From assembly GCF_052180245.1 (NCBI RefSeq), contig NZ_CP197474.1:3286001-3350000 (forward strand): DNA of 64,000 nt, in the 5' to 3' direction. Below, in pieces: positions 7,777 through 15,655 of this stretch. How positions within the stretch are numbered: the first letter of the stretch is position 1; every line of letters starts with the position of its first letter. The notes below the pieces were generated by a model. The model worked only from the letters and a program-made list of their open reading frames with translations. It was not told the origin of the DNA and made no database searches. The stretch comes from Parapusillimonas sp013416435. GTDB taxonomy: Bacteria > Pseudomonadota > Gammaproteobacteria > Burkholderiales > Burkholderiaceae_B. The position numbers and the translations under genes were made by a program.

Positions 7777-9957
7777 ATGGCCAGTACCGCCCCTACCAGC
7801 CGGCCCACGATGATTGCGGCGCATGCCCAGCCATTCAGCCTAAGAGATCGCCTGCTGGCGCTCCCGCGCGCCCAGAAGCGCATGCTGCAGATCACGGTGG
7901 ACATCGTCCTGATATGGAGCACTCTGTGGCTGGCATTCTATCTGCGGCTGGATGGCGCGGAATTGATCGAGCCTTTCGGCGGACACGCTTGGCTCTTTCT
8001 GCTTGCCCAGCTGCTTACGCTGCCCTTGTTCGTACGATTCGGGCTTTATCGGGCCGTGATGCGCTACGTCGGCTATCAAGCCCTCATGAGCATCGCTTGC
8101 GCGATCACGATATCGGCGTTGCTTCTGGCGCTGGCCATCTATCTTTACAACGATCCGCCCGCCCTGATCCCCCGCTCGGTGGTTGTCATTTACTGGGTAT
8201 GCAGTCTGTTGTTCATAGGCGGGCTTCGCTTGTTGATGCGACAGTATTTCAGCAAGAGCCCGCTGCTCAAACTACCCGCCCAGGTACTGAGCCGCCACAT
8301 GAAAGGCAGCTCCGCCCCGCAGACCAAAGTGGCGATCTACGGGGCGGGAGCGGCCGGCAATCAGTTGCTTTCCGCCTTGCGCTTCAGCCACAGGATGGTC
8401 CCCGTCGCCTTCATCGACGATAACATCGAACTGAAAGGACAAAAGATAGCCGGCCTCCCGGTGTATGAGCCTAACGACCTGACCCGGCTGATCCGGGATA
8501 CCGGCACACAGGAAGTGCTGCTGGCCCTGCCCTCGGCATCACGAGCACGGCGCAATAAGATCATCACTATCCTGGCCCCCTATCCGCTGCTGGTGCGTAC
8601 AGTGCCCGGCATCATGGACCTGGCCAGCGGTCAGGTCAGCGTGGACGATTTGCGCGAAGTGGACATTGGCGACCTGCTCGGGCGCGACCCCGTCCTTCCG
8701 AACACCGCCCTGTTCGAGCGCTGCATACGCAAGCAAGTCGTGATGGTTACGGGCGCGGGCGGGTCGATTGGTTCGGAATTGTGCCGCCAGATCGCTCGCA
8801 GCGAGCCTCAGACGCTCATTCTTTTTGAGCAATCAGAATTCGCCCTGTATCGCATCCAAAGCGAGTTCGACGCCTATCTTCGCAGCACGGGCCTGACGAT
8901 GCAGCTTGTGCCCATACTGGGTTCGGTGCGCAATCAAGGGCTCTTGTTCAACGTCATGTCCTTGTGGCGGGTCGATACTGTTTATCATGCGGCCGCGTAC
9001 AAGCACGTTCCAATGGTGGAGCGCAACAACGCGGAAGGCATCATCAACAACACCTTCGGTACGCTATATTCGGCCCAGGCAGCGCTTCAGGCGGGCGTCA
9101 GTAACTTCGTCCTCATATCAACCGATAAAGCCGTACGGCCGACAAACATCATGGGCTGCACCAAGCGTATCGCCGAACTGGTGCTTCAGGCTCTGTCGGC
9201 TCAGGTCAGTCCACGGCTGTATGGCGACACGAGCAATCTGCCGGTGCGCAACCGCACGCGCTTTACGATGGTGCGCTTCGGCAACGTGCTTGGTTCGTCC
9301 GGTTCCGTGATTCCTCTGTTCAAGAAGCAGATCCGTGCGGGTGGCCCAGTCACCGTCACACACCGCAACATTACACGGTACTTCATGACGATTCCGGAAG
9401 CGGCGCAGCTCGTGATACAGGCGGGCGCGATGGGCGAAGGCGGAGATGTCTTTGTGCTGGACATGGGAGAGCCGATAAAAATTGCCCAGCTTGCCGAGAA
9501 AATGATTTCTCTGTCGGGTCTCAGCGTGCGTTCGGACGACAACCCGGATGGCGACATCGCCATTGAATTCACCGGCTTGCGGCCGGGCGAAAAACTGTAC
9601 GAAGAGCTATTGATCGGCGGCAACGTTACCGTAACGGAGCACCCCATGATCATGCGCGCCAATGAAACGCGGCTGGACTGGGAAGCGCTCAAGGCGGCCT
9701 TGTTCGAACTGGCTGTCGCCGTCAAGGACGACAACCATCCCCGCATCAGCGCGCTGCTCAAGAGCCTGGTTGATGGCTATACCCCGGACAAGGAGATCGT
9801 CGATTGGATCTACCGGCAGCACGCAAGTGGCAAGCATGAATCCGCCGCTCATCCTGACGCCGTCGCCGTCGTATTTCAGTCGGCTTATGACGATGAGGCC
9901 ATGGATGTTGGTGTGAAGCGCCATGAGGCGTGGGGTCAGACCCCATACGGGGTCTGA
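7777..9957 (+). CDS. pglF: PglF/WbpM-type membrane nucleotide-sugar 4,6-dehydratase
   Basis: A 726-residue protein with about four N-terminal membrane spans (residues 35-150), a CoA-binding-like domain opening with KVAIYGAGAAGNQ, and a C-terminal extended-SDR domain starting TGAGGSIGSELC near residue 323. The SDR active site reads STDKAVRPTNIMGCTK, with Met where most SDRs have Tyr, as in WbpM/PglF. These enzymes make UDP-4-keto-6-deoxy-GlcNAc. GAGAGGGA precedes the ATG at 7777, which is preferred over a frame opening at 7603. The last residues (GQTPYGV) and the stop codon are encoded by a 30-bp palindromic element. Confidence 0.88.
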   Translation: MASTAPTSRPTMIAAHAQPFSLRDRLLALPRAQKRMLQITVDIVLIWSTLWLAFYLRLDGAELIEPFGGHAWLFLLAQLLTLPLFVRFGLYRAVMRYVGYQALMSIACAITISALLLALAIYLYNDPPALIPRSVVVIYWVCSLLFIGGLRLLMRQYFSKSPLLKLPAQVLSRHMKGSSAPQTKVAIYGAGAAGNQLLSALRFSHRMVPVAFIDDNIELKGQKIAGLPVYEPNDLTRLIRDTGTQEVLLALPSASRARRNKIITILAPYPLLVRTVPGIMDLASGQVSVDDLREVDIGDLLGRDPVLPNTALFERCIRKQVVMVTGAGGSIGSELCRQIARSEPQTLILFEQSEFALYRIQSEFDAYLRSTGLTMQLVPILGSVRNQGLLFNVMSLWRVDTVYHAAAYKHVPMVERNNAEGIINNTFGTLYSAQAALQAGVSNFVLISTDKAVRPTNIMGCTKRIAELVLQALSAQVSPRLYGDTSNLPVRNRTRFTMVRFGNVLGSSGSVIPLFKKQIRAGGPVTVTHRNITRYFMTIPEAAQLVIQAGAMGEGGDVFVLDMGEPIKIAQLAEKMISLSGLSVRSDDNPDGDIAIEFTGLRPGEKLYEELLIGGNVTVTEHPMIMRANETRLDWEALKAALFELAVAVKDDNHPRISALLKSLVDGYTPDKEIVDWIYRQHASGKHESAAHPDAVAVVFQSAYDDEAMDVGVKRHEAWGQTPYGV

Positions 9958-9961
9958 CCCC
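9932..9961. repeat. 30-bp hairpin element, copy 1 (supplies the end of the PglF-like gene)
   Basis: GGGGTCAGACCCC, loop ATAC, then GGGGTCTGACCCC: a perfect 13-bp stem with a 4-base loop. The stop codon of the upstream gene (9955-9957) lies inside the second arm. Confidence 0.95.
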
Positions 9962-9978
9962 GTCTGCCCGCGGTATGG

Positions 9979-10005
9979 AGACAGACCCCGTACGGGGTAC
10001 GACCT
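9979..10005. repeat. Degenerate hairpin element between copies 1 and 2
   Basis: A decayed copy. The centre AGACCCCGTACGGGGT is intact and the outer arms have diverged. It sits between two good copies in the gap between convergent genes. Confidence 0.7.
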
Positions 10006-10013
10006 GGAGGCGT

Positions 10014-10043
10014 GGGGACAGACCCCGTATGGGGTCTGTCCCC
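10014..10043. repeat. 30-bp hairpin element, copy 2, with a paired substitution
   Basis: The arms are GGGGACAGACCCC and GGGGTCTGTCCCC with loop GTAT. Stem position 5 (T to A) and its partner 26 (A to T) have both changed, so pairing is kept. It ends 10 bases from the stop codon of the minus-strand TPP enzyme. Confidence 0.93.
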
Positions 10044-10052
10044 TCTCCCCGT

Positions 10053-11864
10053 TCATCCTCGCTTGCCCGGCGCGATGCCGTCCCACCATTGCCGGGCCGA
10101 GTTCTTGATCATGGACAGCGCGTCCGGATCTCTTTGCCATAGCGCGGAAAGATATGCCTTGGCTTGCGAACCCGTGATGTGGGGAGGAATGGGCGGCACG
10201 TTCGGATCGGTCATCACTTCCACTACCGTGGGCATATCGGCCCGCAGAGCCTCGTCCCAGGCGCCGCCGACATCGCCGGGACGGTCCACCCGGATTCCAT
10301 TGAGTCCAATGAGCCTGGCGTACTCGGCATAGGCGAAATCCGGGAGCACTTGCGATGCTTCGAACTTGGGGTCTCCCTGCAGTGCGCGCTGCTCCCAGGT
10401 CACCTGATTCAGGTCGCCATTGTTCAGGACCAGCACGGTCAGCCTGGGATTTTCCCATTGTCGCCAAAGCCTGGCAATCGTGATCAAACCGTTGAGCCCG
10501 TTCATCTGCATGGCGCCATCCCCCACCAGCGCAATGACGTCCCGACCAGGGTGGGCGAGCTTGGCGGCAATCGCGTAAGGCACTGCCGGCCCCATGGTTG
10601 CCAGCCCGCCCGATAGCGAAGCCATCATGCCGCGCCTCATCTTCAGGTCACGCGCATACCAATTGGCGGCGGATCCCGAGTCGCAAGTGATTATGCAATC
10701 GTCCGGCAGGCGCGGCGAAAGCTCCCAGAATACGCGTTGGGGGTTGACCGGATCCGCATCGCTCATGGCACGCGCTTCAAGCACGCTCCACCAGCGCGCC
10801 ACATTGTCTTCAACGCGCTGGCGCCAGTCTTGGTCTTTCTTTGGCTCCAGCAGCGGCAGCAGCGCGCGCAGCGTCTCGCGACTGTCTCCGACCAGGTCCA
10901 TCTCCATGGGGTAACGCAGATTGAGCCGGCGCGGGTCGATGTCTATCTGGATGCCGCGCGCCTGGCCCTCTTCGGGCAGAAACTCGGAATAGGGAAAGCT
11001 GGAGCCCACCATCAGCAGCGTGTCGCACTCCGTCATCAGGTCCCAGCTCGGCTTGGTGCCCAACAAGCCGATGGAGCCGGTGACGAAAGGCAGGTCATCC
11101 GGCAAGGCCGCTTTCCCGAGCAATGCCTTGGCAACACCGGCCCCCAGCCGTTGCGCCACTTCGATCACTTCGTCGGTAGTGTGCAGGGCCCCCGCGCCCA
11201 CCAGCATGGCGACCTTGCTTCCCGCATTCAGGATGTCTGCGGCCCGCTGCAATTCGTCCTGAGCCGGGGCTATCCGCATGGCGGGCCGACCGATGCCAAT
11301 GCCGCTATGGACGGTGCCATGCTTGCGCGGCGGCGCCTCCACCGCATCCAGTTCCTGCAGGTCGTTGGGAAGAATGATGCAGGTCACCGCCCGCTGATCA
11401 CGCGCTATGCGCATTGCCCGGTCCACCAAGTGGCGCACCTGCTCGGGCGTGACAGCCATGTGCACGAACTCGTGTGCGACATCCTTGAAAAGGCTCACCA
11501 GATCCACTTCCTGCTGATAGTCCCCACCCAGCGCCGCGCGCGCCTGCTGGCCTACGATGGCCACCACCGGCTGGTGGTCCAGCTTGGCGTCATACAGTCC
11601 ATTGAGCAAGTGGATGGCGCCAGGGCCGGATGTGGCAAGGCACACACCGACCTCGCCGGTGAACTTGGCATGGCCGCAGGCCATGAACGCCGAAAGCTCT
11701 TCATGCCTGGATTGGACGAACTCCAGGTCCATGCCGCTTTTCTGGATGCGGCCGAGCGCTCCCATGATGCCGTTGATGCCATCGCCCGGATATCCGAATA
11801 TGCGGCGCACGCCCCAGGCATGCAGCCGCTTGAGCAGGAAATCGCTGACGGAATCTCCCATCAT
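10053..11864 (-). CDS. Thiamine pyrophosphate-dependent oxidase/decarboxylase (pyruvate oxidase-like)
   Basis: A 603-residue protein of the acetolactate synthase / pyruvate oxidase superfamily. The N-terminal PYR domain has the catalytic-glutamate region SRHEELSAFMA; a central domain follows; the C-terminal PP domain has the TPP motif GDGAMQM followed by VLNNGD. The PYR domain (GYPGDGINGIMGAL, GQQARAALGGDYQQE) resembles YdaP/PoxB-like pyruvate oxidases more than biosynthetic acetolactate synthase, and no small regulatory subunit is adjacent. The ATG at 11864 overlaps the TGA of the upstream gene as ATGA with GGAGA before it, so translation is probably coupled. A second ATG follows directly. 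Substrate is not determined by sequence. Confidence 0.85.
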   Translation of the reverse strand: MMGDSVSDFLLKRLHAWGVRRIFGYPGDGINGIMGALGRIQKSGMDLEFVQSRHEELSAFMACGHAKFTGEVGVCLATSGPGAIHLLNGLYDAKLDHQPVVAIVGQQARAALGGDYQQEVDLVSLFKDVAHEFVHMAVTPEQVRHLVDRAMRIARDQRAVTCIILPNDLQELDAVEAPPRKHGTVHSGIGIGRPAMRIAPAQDELQRAADILNAGSKVAMLVGAGALHTTDEVIEVAQRLGAGVAKALLGKAALPDDLPFVTGSIGLLGTKPSWDLMTECDTLLMVGSSFPYSEFLPEEGQARGIQIDIDPRRLNLRYPMEMDLVGDSRETLRALLPLLEPKKDQDWRQRVEDNVARWWSVLEARAMSDADPVNPQRVFWELSPRLPDDCIITCDSGSAANWYARDLKMRRGMMASLSGGLATMGPAVPYAIAAKLAHPGRDVIALVGDGAMQMNGLNGLITIARLWRQWENPRLTVLVLNNGDLNQVTWEQRALQGDPKFEASQVLPDFAYAEYARLIGLNGIRVDRPGDVGGAWDEALRADMPTVVEVMTDPNVPPIPPHITGSQAKAYLSALWQRDPDALSMIKNSARQWWDGIAPGKRG

Positions 11865-12301
11865 GATTCTCCAATCTTGATCAAGGGCAGTCCCGAGGCG
11901 GGGTCGAACTCGCGCTTCAGATACGCCGGCGAGTCGGTCAGCACCACTTCGAGCGTAGGCCTGGTGGCTGCCCACAGCAGATGTCCGCCGCGCACGCTGC
12001 CATCGCGCCTGCCCAGGACGACATGAGCGTGCAGCTTCGCGTCCGGCCCTTGCAGTGCAATATCGCCGACCAGTGAAAGCACTTCGACCTGTTCGTCGAT
12101 CTCGATGCGTTCATATTCTTTGGTGTCCCAATTGAAATACCCCAACGTGGCGCTGCTGAAAGCGCCGATGGCGGTAATGCGGCTCGCGGTCAGGCTGTGC
12201 TCGTTGGCAAATGCCTCTAGCGTCGAAACGACTTCGTCGCCGGCATCCAGGACGAGCGCAAAACTGCGCTCGCCCACGTCGTTGAGTAGTTTTGCACGCA
12301 T
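11861..12301 (-). CDS. PPC-domain (DUF296, PD1-like) protein
   Basis: A 146-residue protein matching the PPC/DUF296 fold, which is found alone in bacteria and fused to AT-hooks in plants. Visible marks are the FALVLDAGDEVVSTLEAFA start, ITAIGAFSSATLGYF, and HAHVVLGRRDGSVRGGHLL, whose histidines match the conserved metal-site region of the family. The start at 12301 has AGAGGGAG upstream; an upstream extension of 25 codons has no ribosome site. Its TGA overlaps the ATG of the TPP enzyme, so the two form a two-gene operon. The role of bacterial stand-alone PPC proteins is not established. Confidence 0.8.
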   Translation of the reverse strand: MRAKLLNDVGERSFALVLDAGDEVVSTLEAFANEHSLTASRITAIGAFSSATLGYFNWDTKEYERIEIDEQVEVLSLVGDIALQGPDAKLHAHVVLGRRDGSVRGGHLLWAATRPTLEVVLTDSPAYLKREFDPASGLPLIKIGES

Positions 12302-12334
12302 GTAGCGACTCCCTCTGAAATTCCGGATACAAAG

Positions 12335-12370
12335 AAAAAAGCCGGCAGCGACCGATGCTTCGAAGCCGGC
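12335..12370 (-). terminator. Rho-independent terminator downstream of sodC
   Basis: On the minus strand GCCGGC arms (12365-12370 and 12341-12346) are followed by a run of six T. It lies right after the sodC stop and before the next minus-strand gene. Confidence 0.65.
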
Positions 12371-12380
12371 AATCATCCAT

Positions 12381-12914
12381 TTACCGCTGTGCCGAGATCA
12401 CGCCGCAGGCTACCCTCGCCCCCCCGCCTCCCAATGGCTTGGGGCTGTCGGAGTGGTTGTCGCCTCCGTGATGGATCATCAACGAACGTCCCGATATATC
12501 CGACAGCTTTTTGAGGCGCGGCGCCAGGACGGGGTTGGTGGAGGCGCCATTGCTGTCCACATAGATTGCGGGCAGGTCGCCGATGTGCCCGTCTCCCCAT
12601 GGGGCGCCGTGCTTTCCCGTTTTTTCCGGATCGAAGTGGTCGCCCGCCCCACCGGCCGCAACTGGCTTGCCATCCTTCGTCGCAGGTTTGCAACTGGGGT
12701 TCTCATGGATGTGGAAGCCGTGGACTCCCGGCTCCAGCCCTTTGAGCTGCGGGGTAAAGACCAATCCGTAGGCCGATTCGGATATGGATACCGAGCCAAT
12801 GGCTTCGGCTGTCCCCTGAGCGTTCACCGCATGCATTTGCACGGTGGTGTCGGCCAGCGCCGCATTCGCCAACATGGCGCTCGCCGATAAGGCAATAAGA
12901 AAGTGATGTCGCAT
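12381..12914 (-). CDS. sodC: Periplasmic Cu/Zn superoxide dismutase
   Basis: A 177-residue precursor with an N-terminal signal peptide ending near ALA-DT (residues 1-22). The Cu/Zn site is complete: GFHIHENPSC with two copper histidines and the first disulfide Cys, GDHFDPEKTGKHGAP with bridging and zinc histidines, WGDGHIGDLP, then SLMIHHGGDNHSD and a C-terminal ACGVI carrying the second disulfide Cys. It removes superoxide in the periplasm. GGAGG precedes the ATG by six bases. A terminator follows at 12335-12370, so the gene looks monocistronic. Confidence 0.96.
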   Translation of the reverse strand: MRHHFLIALSASAMLANAALADTTVQMHAVNAQGTAEAIGSVSISESAYGLVFTPQLKGLEPGVHGFHIHENPSCKPATKDGKPVAAGGAGDHFDPEKTGKHGAPWGDGHIGDLPAIYVDSNGASTNPVLAPRLKKLSDISGRSLMIHHGGDNHSDSPKPLGGGGARVACGVISAQR

Positions 12915-13012
12915 CGCGCCCTCCGCGTTGTGTAGTCAGGTTGCCAAGGCGGAACGGTTCCGTCCGCCGGCTGCGTCGCCAGCAAGTGCCGGGCCAATGA
13001 CAATCTGGCGGA

Positions 13013-13042
13013 GGGGTCAGGCCCCGTACGGGGCCTGACCCC
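13013..13042. repeat. 30-bp hairpin element, copy 3, with a paired substitution; supplies the end of the IclR gene
   Basis: The arms are GGGGTCAGGCCCC and GGGGCCTGACCCC with loop GTAC. Position 9 (A to G) and its partner 22 (T to C) changed together. The iclR stop codon at 13017-13019 lies within it. Confidence 0.94.
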
Positions 13043-13832
13043 TCGGTGCGATGCTCAAATATTCCTGCGCGATTCTTTCGGCCAGCGCATGCAGGCCTTG
13101 CGCGCATGCGGCTTCATTTTCGGGCGGCATGGCGGCGCTGAGATGTGCGCTGGCCAGGCTGCCGATCAGGCGCTGGTCGCCGGGCAGCAGGATGGGCACC
13201 GCCACACCCATGACCATGGGTGTGATCTGACCGCGGCTGGTGGCGTAGCCAATACGCCGTATCCTCGACATCTTGTGCCGGAACTCGTCCCAATTCTGCC
13301 CGAGTCCGGCTTGCTTGATTGCCTGCTCGTTTCTTAGATAAGTCTGGCGTATCCGATGCTGCGATAGATAAGCCAGCATGGCCAGCGACGCCGCCCCCTG
13401 AAAGAGAGAAAAAGGAATGCCCCGCGCCCGCAGTATGACCACGTGCTGGTTCCCATGCTGCAACACGTCCGGGCCGACCTTGTATATGCACAGCACCTTG
13501 TCCTGGTACAGGTTATGCAGAAGCAAGGCATTGTTGTCGCATTCCTGGCCGTCCAATACGGCGGCACCCGCCCGATACAAAGGATCCGTCAGGGCCAGCA
13601 TGCGCTCCAGTTCGACAATGCGTGGCCCCAGGCTGTATGCCGCTCCGGTCGTGGCCGCGATCAATCCCGCCGCGCTGAGCTCCTTGATATAGCGATATGC
13701 GGTGGAACGCGTGTATCCCAGACGCGACGCAATGTCCTCCGCTGTCAGCACGGGGGTATCGATCGTGAATAGCGCCAGTATTTCCAATGCGCGGGATAGG
13801 CTGGAGCCGGCCTCTTTTTCTTTATTCATCAT
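13017..13832 (-). CDS. IclR-family transcriptional regulator
   Basis: A 271-residue protein with an N-terminal winged helix-turn-helix (LTAEDIASRLGYTRSTAYRYI, residues 29-49) and a C-terminal IclR effector domain. It diverges from the RraA/SMP-30/Bug operon across a 135-base gap holding a perfect inverted repeat, so it probably controls that operon and itself. Two adjacent ATGs exist (13832 and 13829) and neither has a clear ribosome site. The C-terminal RGQAPYGA and the stop come from a hairpin element, so the natural C-terminus was replaced or extended. Confidence 0.9.
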   Translation of the reverse strand: MMNKEKEAGSSLSRALEILALFTIDTPVLTAEDIASRLGYTRSTAYRYIKELSAAGLIAATTGAAYSLGPRIVELERMLALTDPLYRAGAAVLDGQECDNNALLLHNLYQDKVLCIYKVGPDVLQHGNQHVVILRARGIPFSLFQGAASLAMLAYLSQHRIRQTYLRNEQAIKQAGLGQNWDEFRHKMSRIRRIGYATSRGQITPMVMGVAVPILLPGDQRLIGSLASAHLSAAMPPENEAACAQGLHALAERIAQEYLSIAPRGQAPYGA

Positions 13833-13887
13833 GCGCGGATTGTATCGCCTGGAGCTCGGACGGCGAGAAAGCCCGTCAAGGGTGCTA

Positions 13888-13920
13888 TATCAATAATCCC
13901 ATATTACAGGATTATTGATA
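13888..13920. promoter_or_regulatory. Perfect 12-9-12 inverted repeat, putative IclR operator
   Basis: TATCAATAATCC at 13888-13899 and its exact complement GGATTATTGATA at 13909-13920 flank the 9-base spacer CATATTACA. It sits midway between the divergent iclR and RraA-like genes. A weaker repeat, GAATA and TATTC, follows at 13927-13945. Confidence 0.75.
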
Positions 13921-13967
13921 AAGCCTGAATAGTAGGATAATATTCAATACAATCAACCAGATCATCC

Positions 13968-14699
13968 ATGACCACACGCAAACTCACCGGCCGCATATCC
14001 GCCGACGCCATTCGTCATATGGAGCTTCCCAGGCTCTCGCCGCAGATACTGCAGCGCTACGCACGCCTAAGCGATCTCACCGGCGTGCTGTCCGACGCCA
14101 TGGACCAGCTAAGGCTGCGTGGTGCAATCCCCGCCTCCATCTTGATGCCCAACCTTCCTCAGGCGCGCCTCGTCGGCCAGGCCGTAACCGTCCGGAACGT
14201 CGAGCGCGACGAAGATCCCTGGACATGCGCTGGCACCGGCGTCGGCAAGATGGCCGAGCACGAAGCCTACAACCTGGCCGACCCGGGCGACGTCGTCGTC
14301 ATAGAAGGCTTGATGGGCGTATCCAATATGGGCGGCCAGTCCGCCACTGTCGCGCACAGGGCGAGATGCGCTGGCGCCATCATCGACGGATCCTTCCGTG
14401 ATCCCGGCGCTTCCCGGGAACTTGGATTTCCAATCTGGGCGAAAGGGGTTACACCCATTACAGGAAAGTGGCGCCTGAAAACCGTCGAGATCAATGGCCC
14501 CGTCCGGATATCCGGCATAACCGTCCAGGCGGGCGACCTGGTCGCCGCGGACGAGGCGGGGGTGGTCTTCGTTCCCTATGAACATGCCGAGCAGGTTCTG
14601 GCGGAAGCGGAAAGAATCGACGCCGGCGACACGCGGCAAAAGACAGATATAGCGGCCGGCATCGACCTGGCCACGCTTGCGGCAACCAAATACAAATGA
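13968..14699 (+). CDS. RraA-family protein (HMG/CHA aldolase or decarboxylase-like)
   Basis: A 243-residue RraA-fold protein. The core GDVVVIEGLMGVSNMGGQSAT followed by GAIIDGSFRD carries the Arg-Asp pair that in HMG/CHA aldolases binds substrate and a divalent metal. The family includes 4-hydroxy-4-methyl-2-oxoglutarate aldolases and oxaloacetate decarboxylases; RraA itself inhibits RNase E. First place in a catabolic operon under an IclR regulator supports an enzymatic role on a sugar- or aromatic-derived keto acid. The next gene starts 13 bases later. Confidence 0.82.
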   Translation: MTTRKLTGRISADAIRHMELPRLSPQILQRYARLSDLTGVLSDAMDQLRLRGAIPASILMPNLPQARLVGQAVTVRNVERDEDPWTCAGTGVGKMAEHEAYNLADPGDVVVIEGLMGVSNMGGQSATVAHRARCAGAIIDGSFRDPGASRELGFPIWAKGVTPITGKWRLKTVEINGPVRISGITVQAGDLVAADEAGVVFVPYEHAEQVLAEAERIDAGDTRQKTDIAAGIDLATLAATKYK

Positions 14700-14712
14700 T
14701 CCCGGCGCAGAA

Positions 14713-15612
14713 ATGAACATAGAAACGAACGTGGCAATACATACCGTCGTGCAGGCCGCCGACATCCTCGGCGAGGTCCCGCTGTGGTGCGACCGCAGCC
14801 GCCGCCTCTGGTGGATAGACGTGCGCCGCCCGGCGCTGCAGTATTACGAGCCTTCCACAGGGAAACATGCAGCCTTGCGCCTTCATCCCGATCTGATAAC
14901 CGGCGCAATCGCCCTGCACGAGTCGGGCGGTTTCGTGTTGGCGGCGCAAACGGGCTTCCATCATTACGACCCCGCCAGCGGCAAGCCGGCGACATTCATC
15001 GTCAACCCCGAACAAGACAAGCCAGGCATGCGCCTCAACGATGGAAAGTGCGATCGACGCGGCCGTTTCTGGTGCGGCAGCATGCATGACACGCGCCGCG
15101 AACCTCTGGGCACGCTCTACCGGCTCGACCCCGATCTCAGCTGCCACAGCATGCTAAGCGACTTCGTGCTGCCCAATGCGATTTCCTGGAGCCCCGACGA
15201 CAAGACCATGTATTTCGCCGATACGCACCGCCAGGTGATATGGGCCTTCGACTACGACATCGATGATGGCGCCATTTCCAATCGCCGCGTCTTCAAAGAC
15301 TGGACCCACCAGGCCGGTCGGCCCGACGGAGCGACGGTGGATGCGGAAGGCTATATCTGGAATTGCATGGTTGCCACCGGCCATCTCATGCGCCTCGCGC
15401 CCGACGGCCGCGTGGATCGCTGTATCCAGTTGCCCGTCACGAATCCCACATGTCCGGCATTCGGCGGAGATGATCTGCGAACGCTCTACATCACTACCCA
15501 TTCGCAACGATTCACACCGGAGCAGCAGGCCAGAGAACCGCTTGCAGGCGCGCTGCTGTCATTGGATGTGGGCGTCCGTGGGCTTCCGGAGCCCAGATTC
15601 GCATCTCGATGA
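14713..15612 (+). CDS. SMP-30/gluconolactonase/LRE-family lactonase
   Basis: A 299-residue six-bladed beta-propeller of the SMP-30 family. It has the metal-binding Glu in GEVPLW near residue 20, the Asn/Asp pairs in RLNDGKCDRRGRFWCG near residue 103, and NAISWSPDDKTMYFADT near residue 155. Members hydrolyse sugar lactones to aldonic acids. The ATG at 14713 is preferred to one 36 bases upstream, which would overlap the previous gene and add a tail without homology. It lies between the RraA-like gene and a Bug receptor, consistent with uptake and opening of a sugar-acid lactone. Confidence 0.85.
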   Translation: MNIETNVAIHTVVQAADILGEVPLWCDRSRRLWWIDVRRPALQYYEPSTGKHAALRLHPDLITGAIALHESGGFVLAAQTGFHHYDPASGKPATFIVNPEQDKPGMRLNDGKCDRRGRFWCGSMHDTRREPLGTLYRLDPDLSCHSMLSDFVLPNAISWSPDDKTMYFADTHRQVIWAFDYDIDDGAISNRRVFKDWTHQAGRPDGATVDAEGYIWNCMVATGHLMRLAPDGRVDRCIQLPVTNPTCPAFGGDDLRTLYITTHSQRFTPEQQAREPLAGALLSLDVGVRGLPEPRFASR

Positions 15613-15655
15613 CGACGCAACATTGCTGAACCCACATAATAAACAGGAGATAACC

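Noticed and set aside
10737..12026. 429-codon plus-strand frame opposite the TPP enzyme
   Set aside because: Antisense shadow of high-G+C coding sequence; no motifs, while the minus strand has a complete TPP enzyme.
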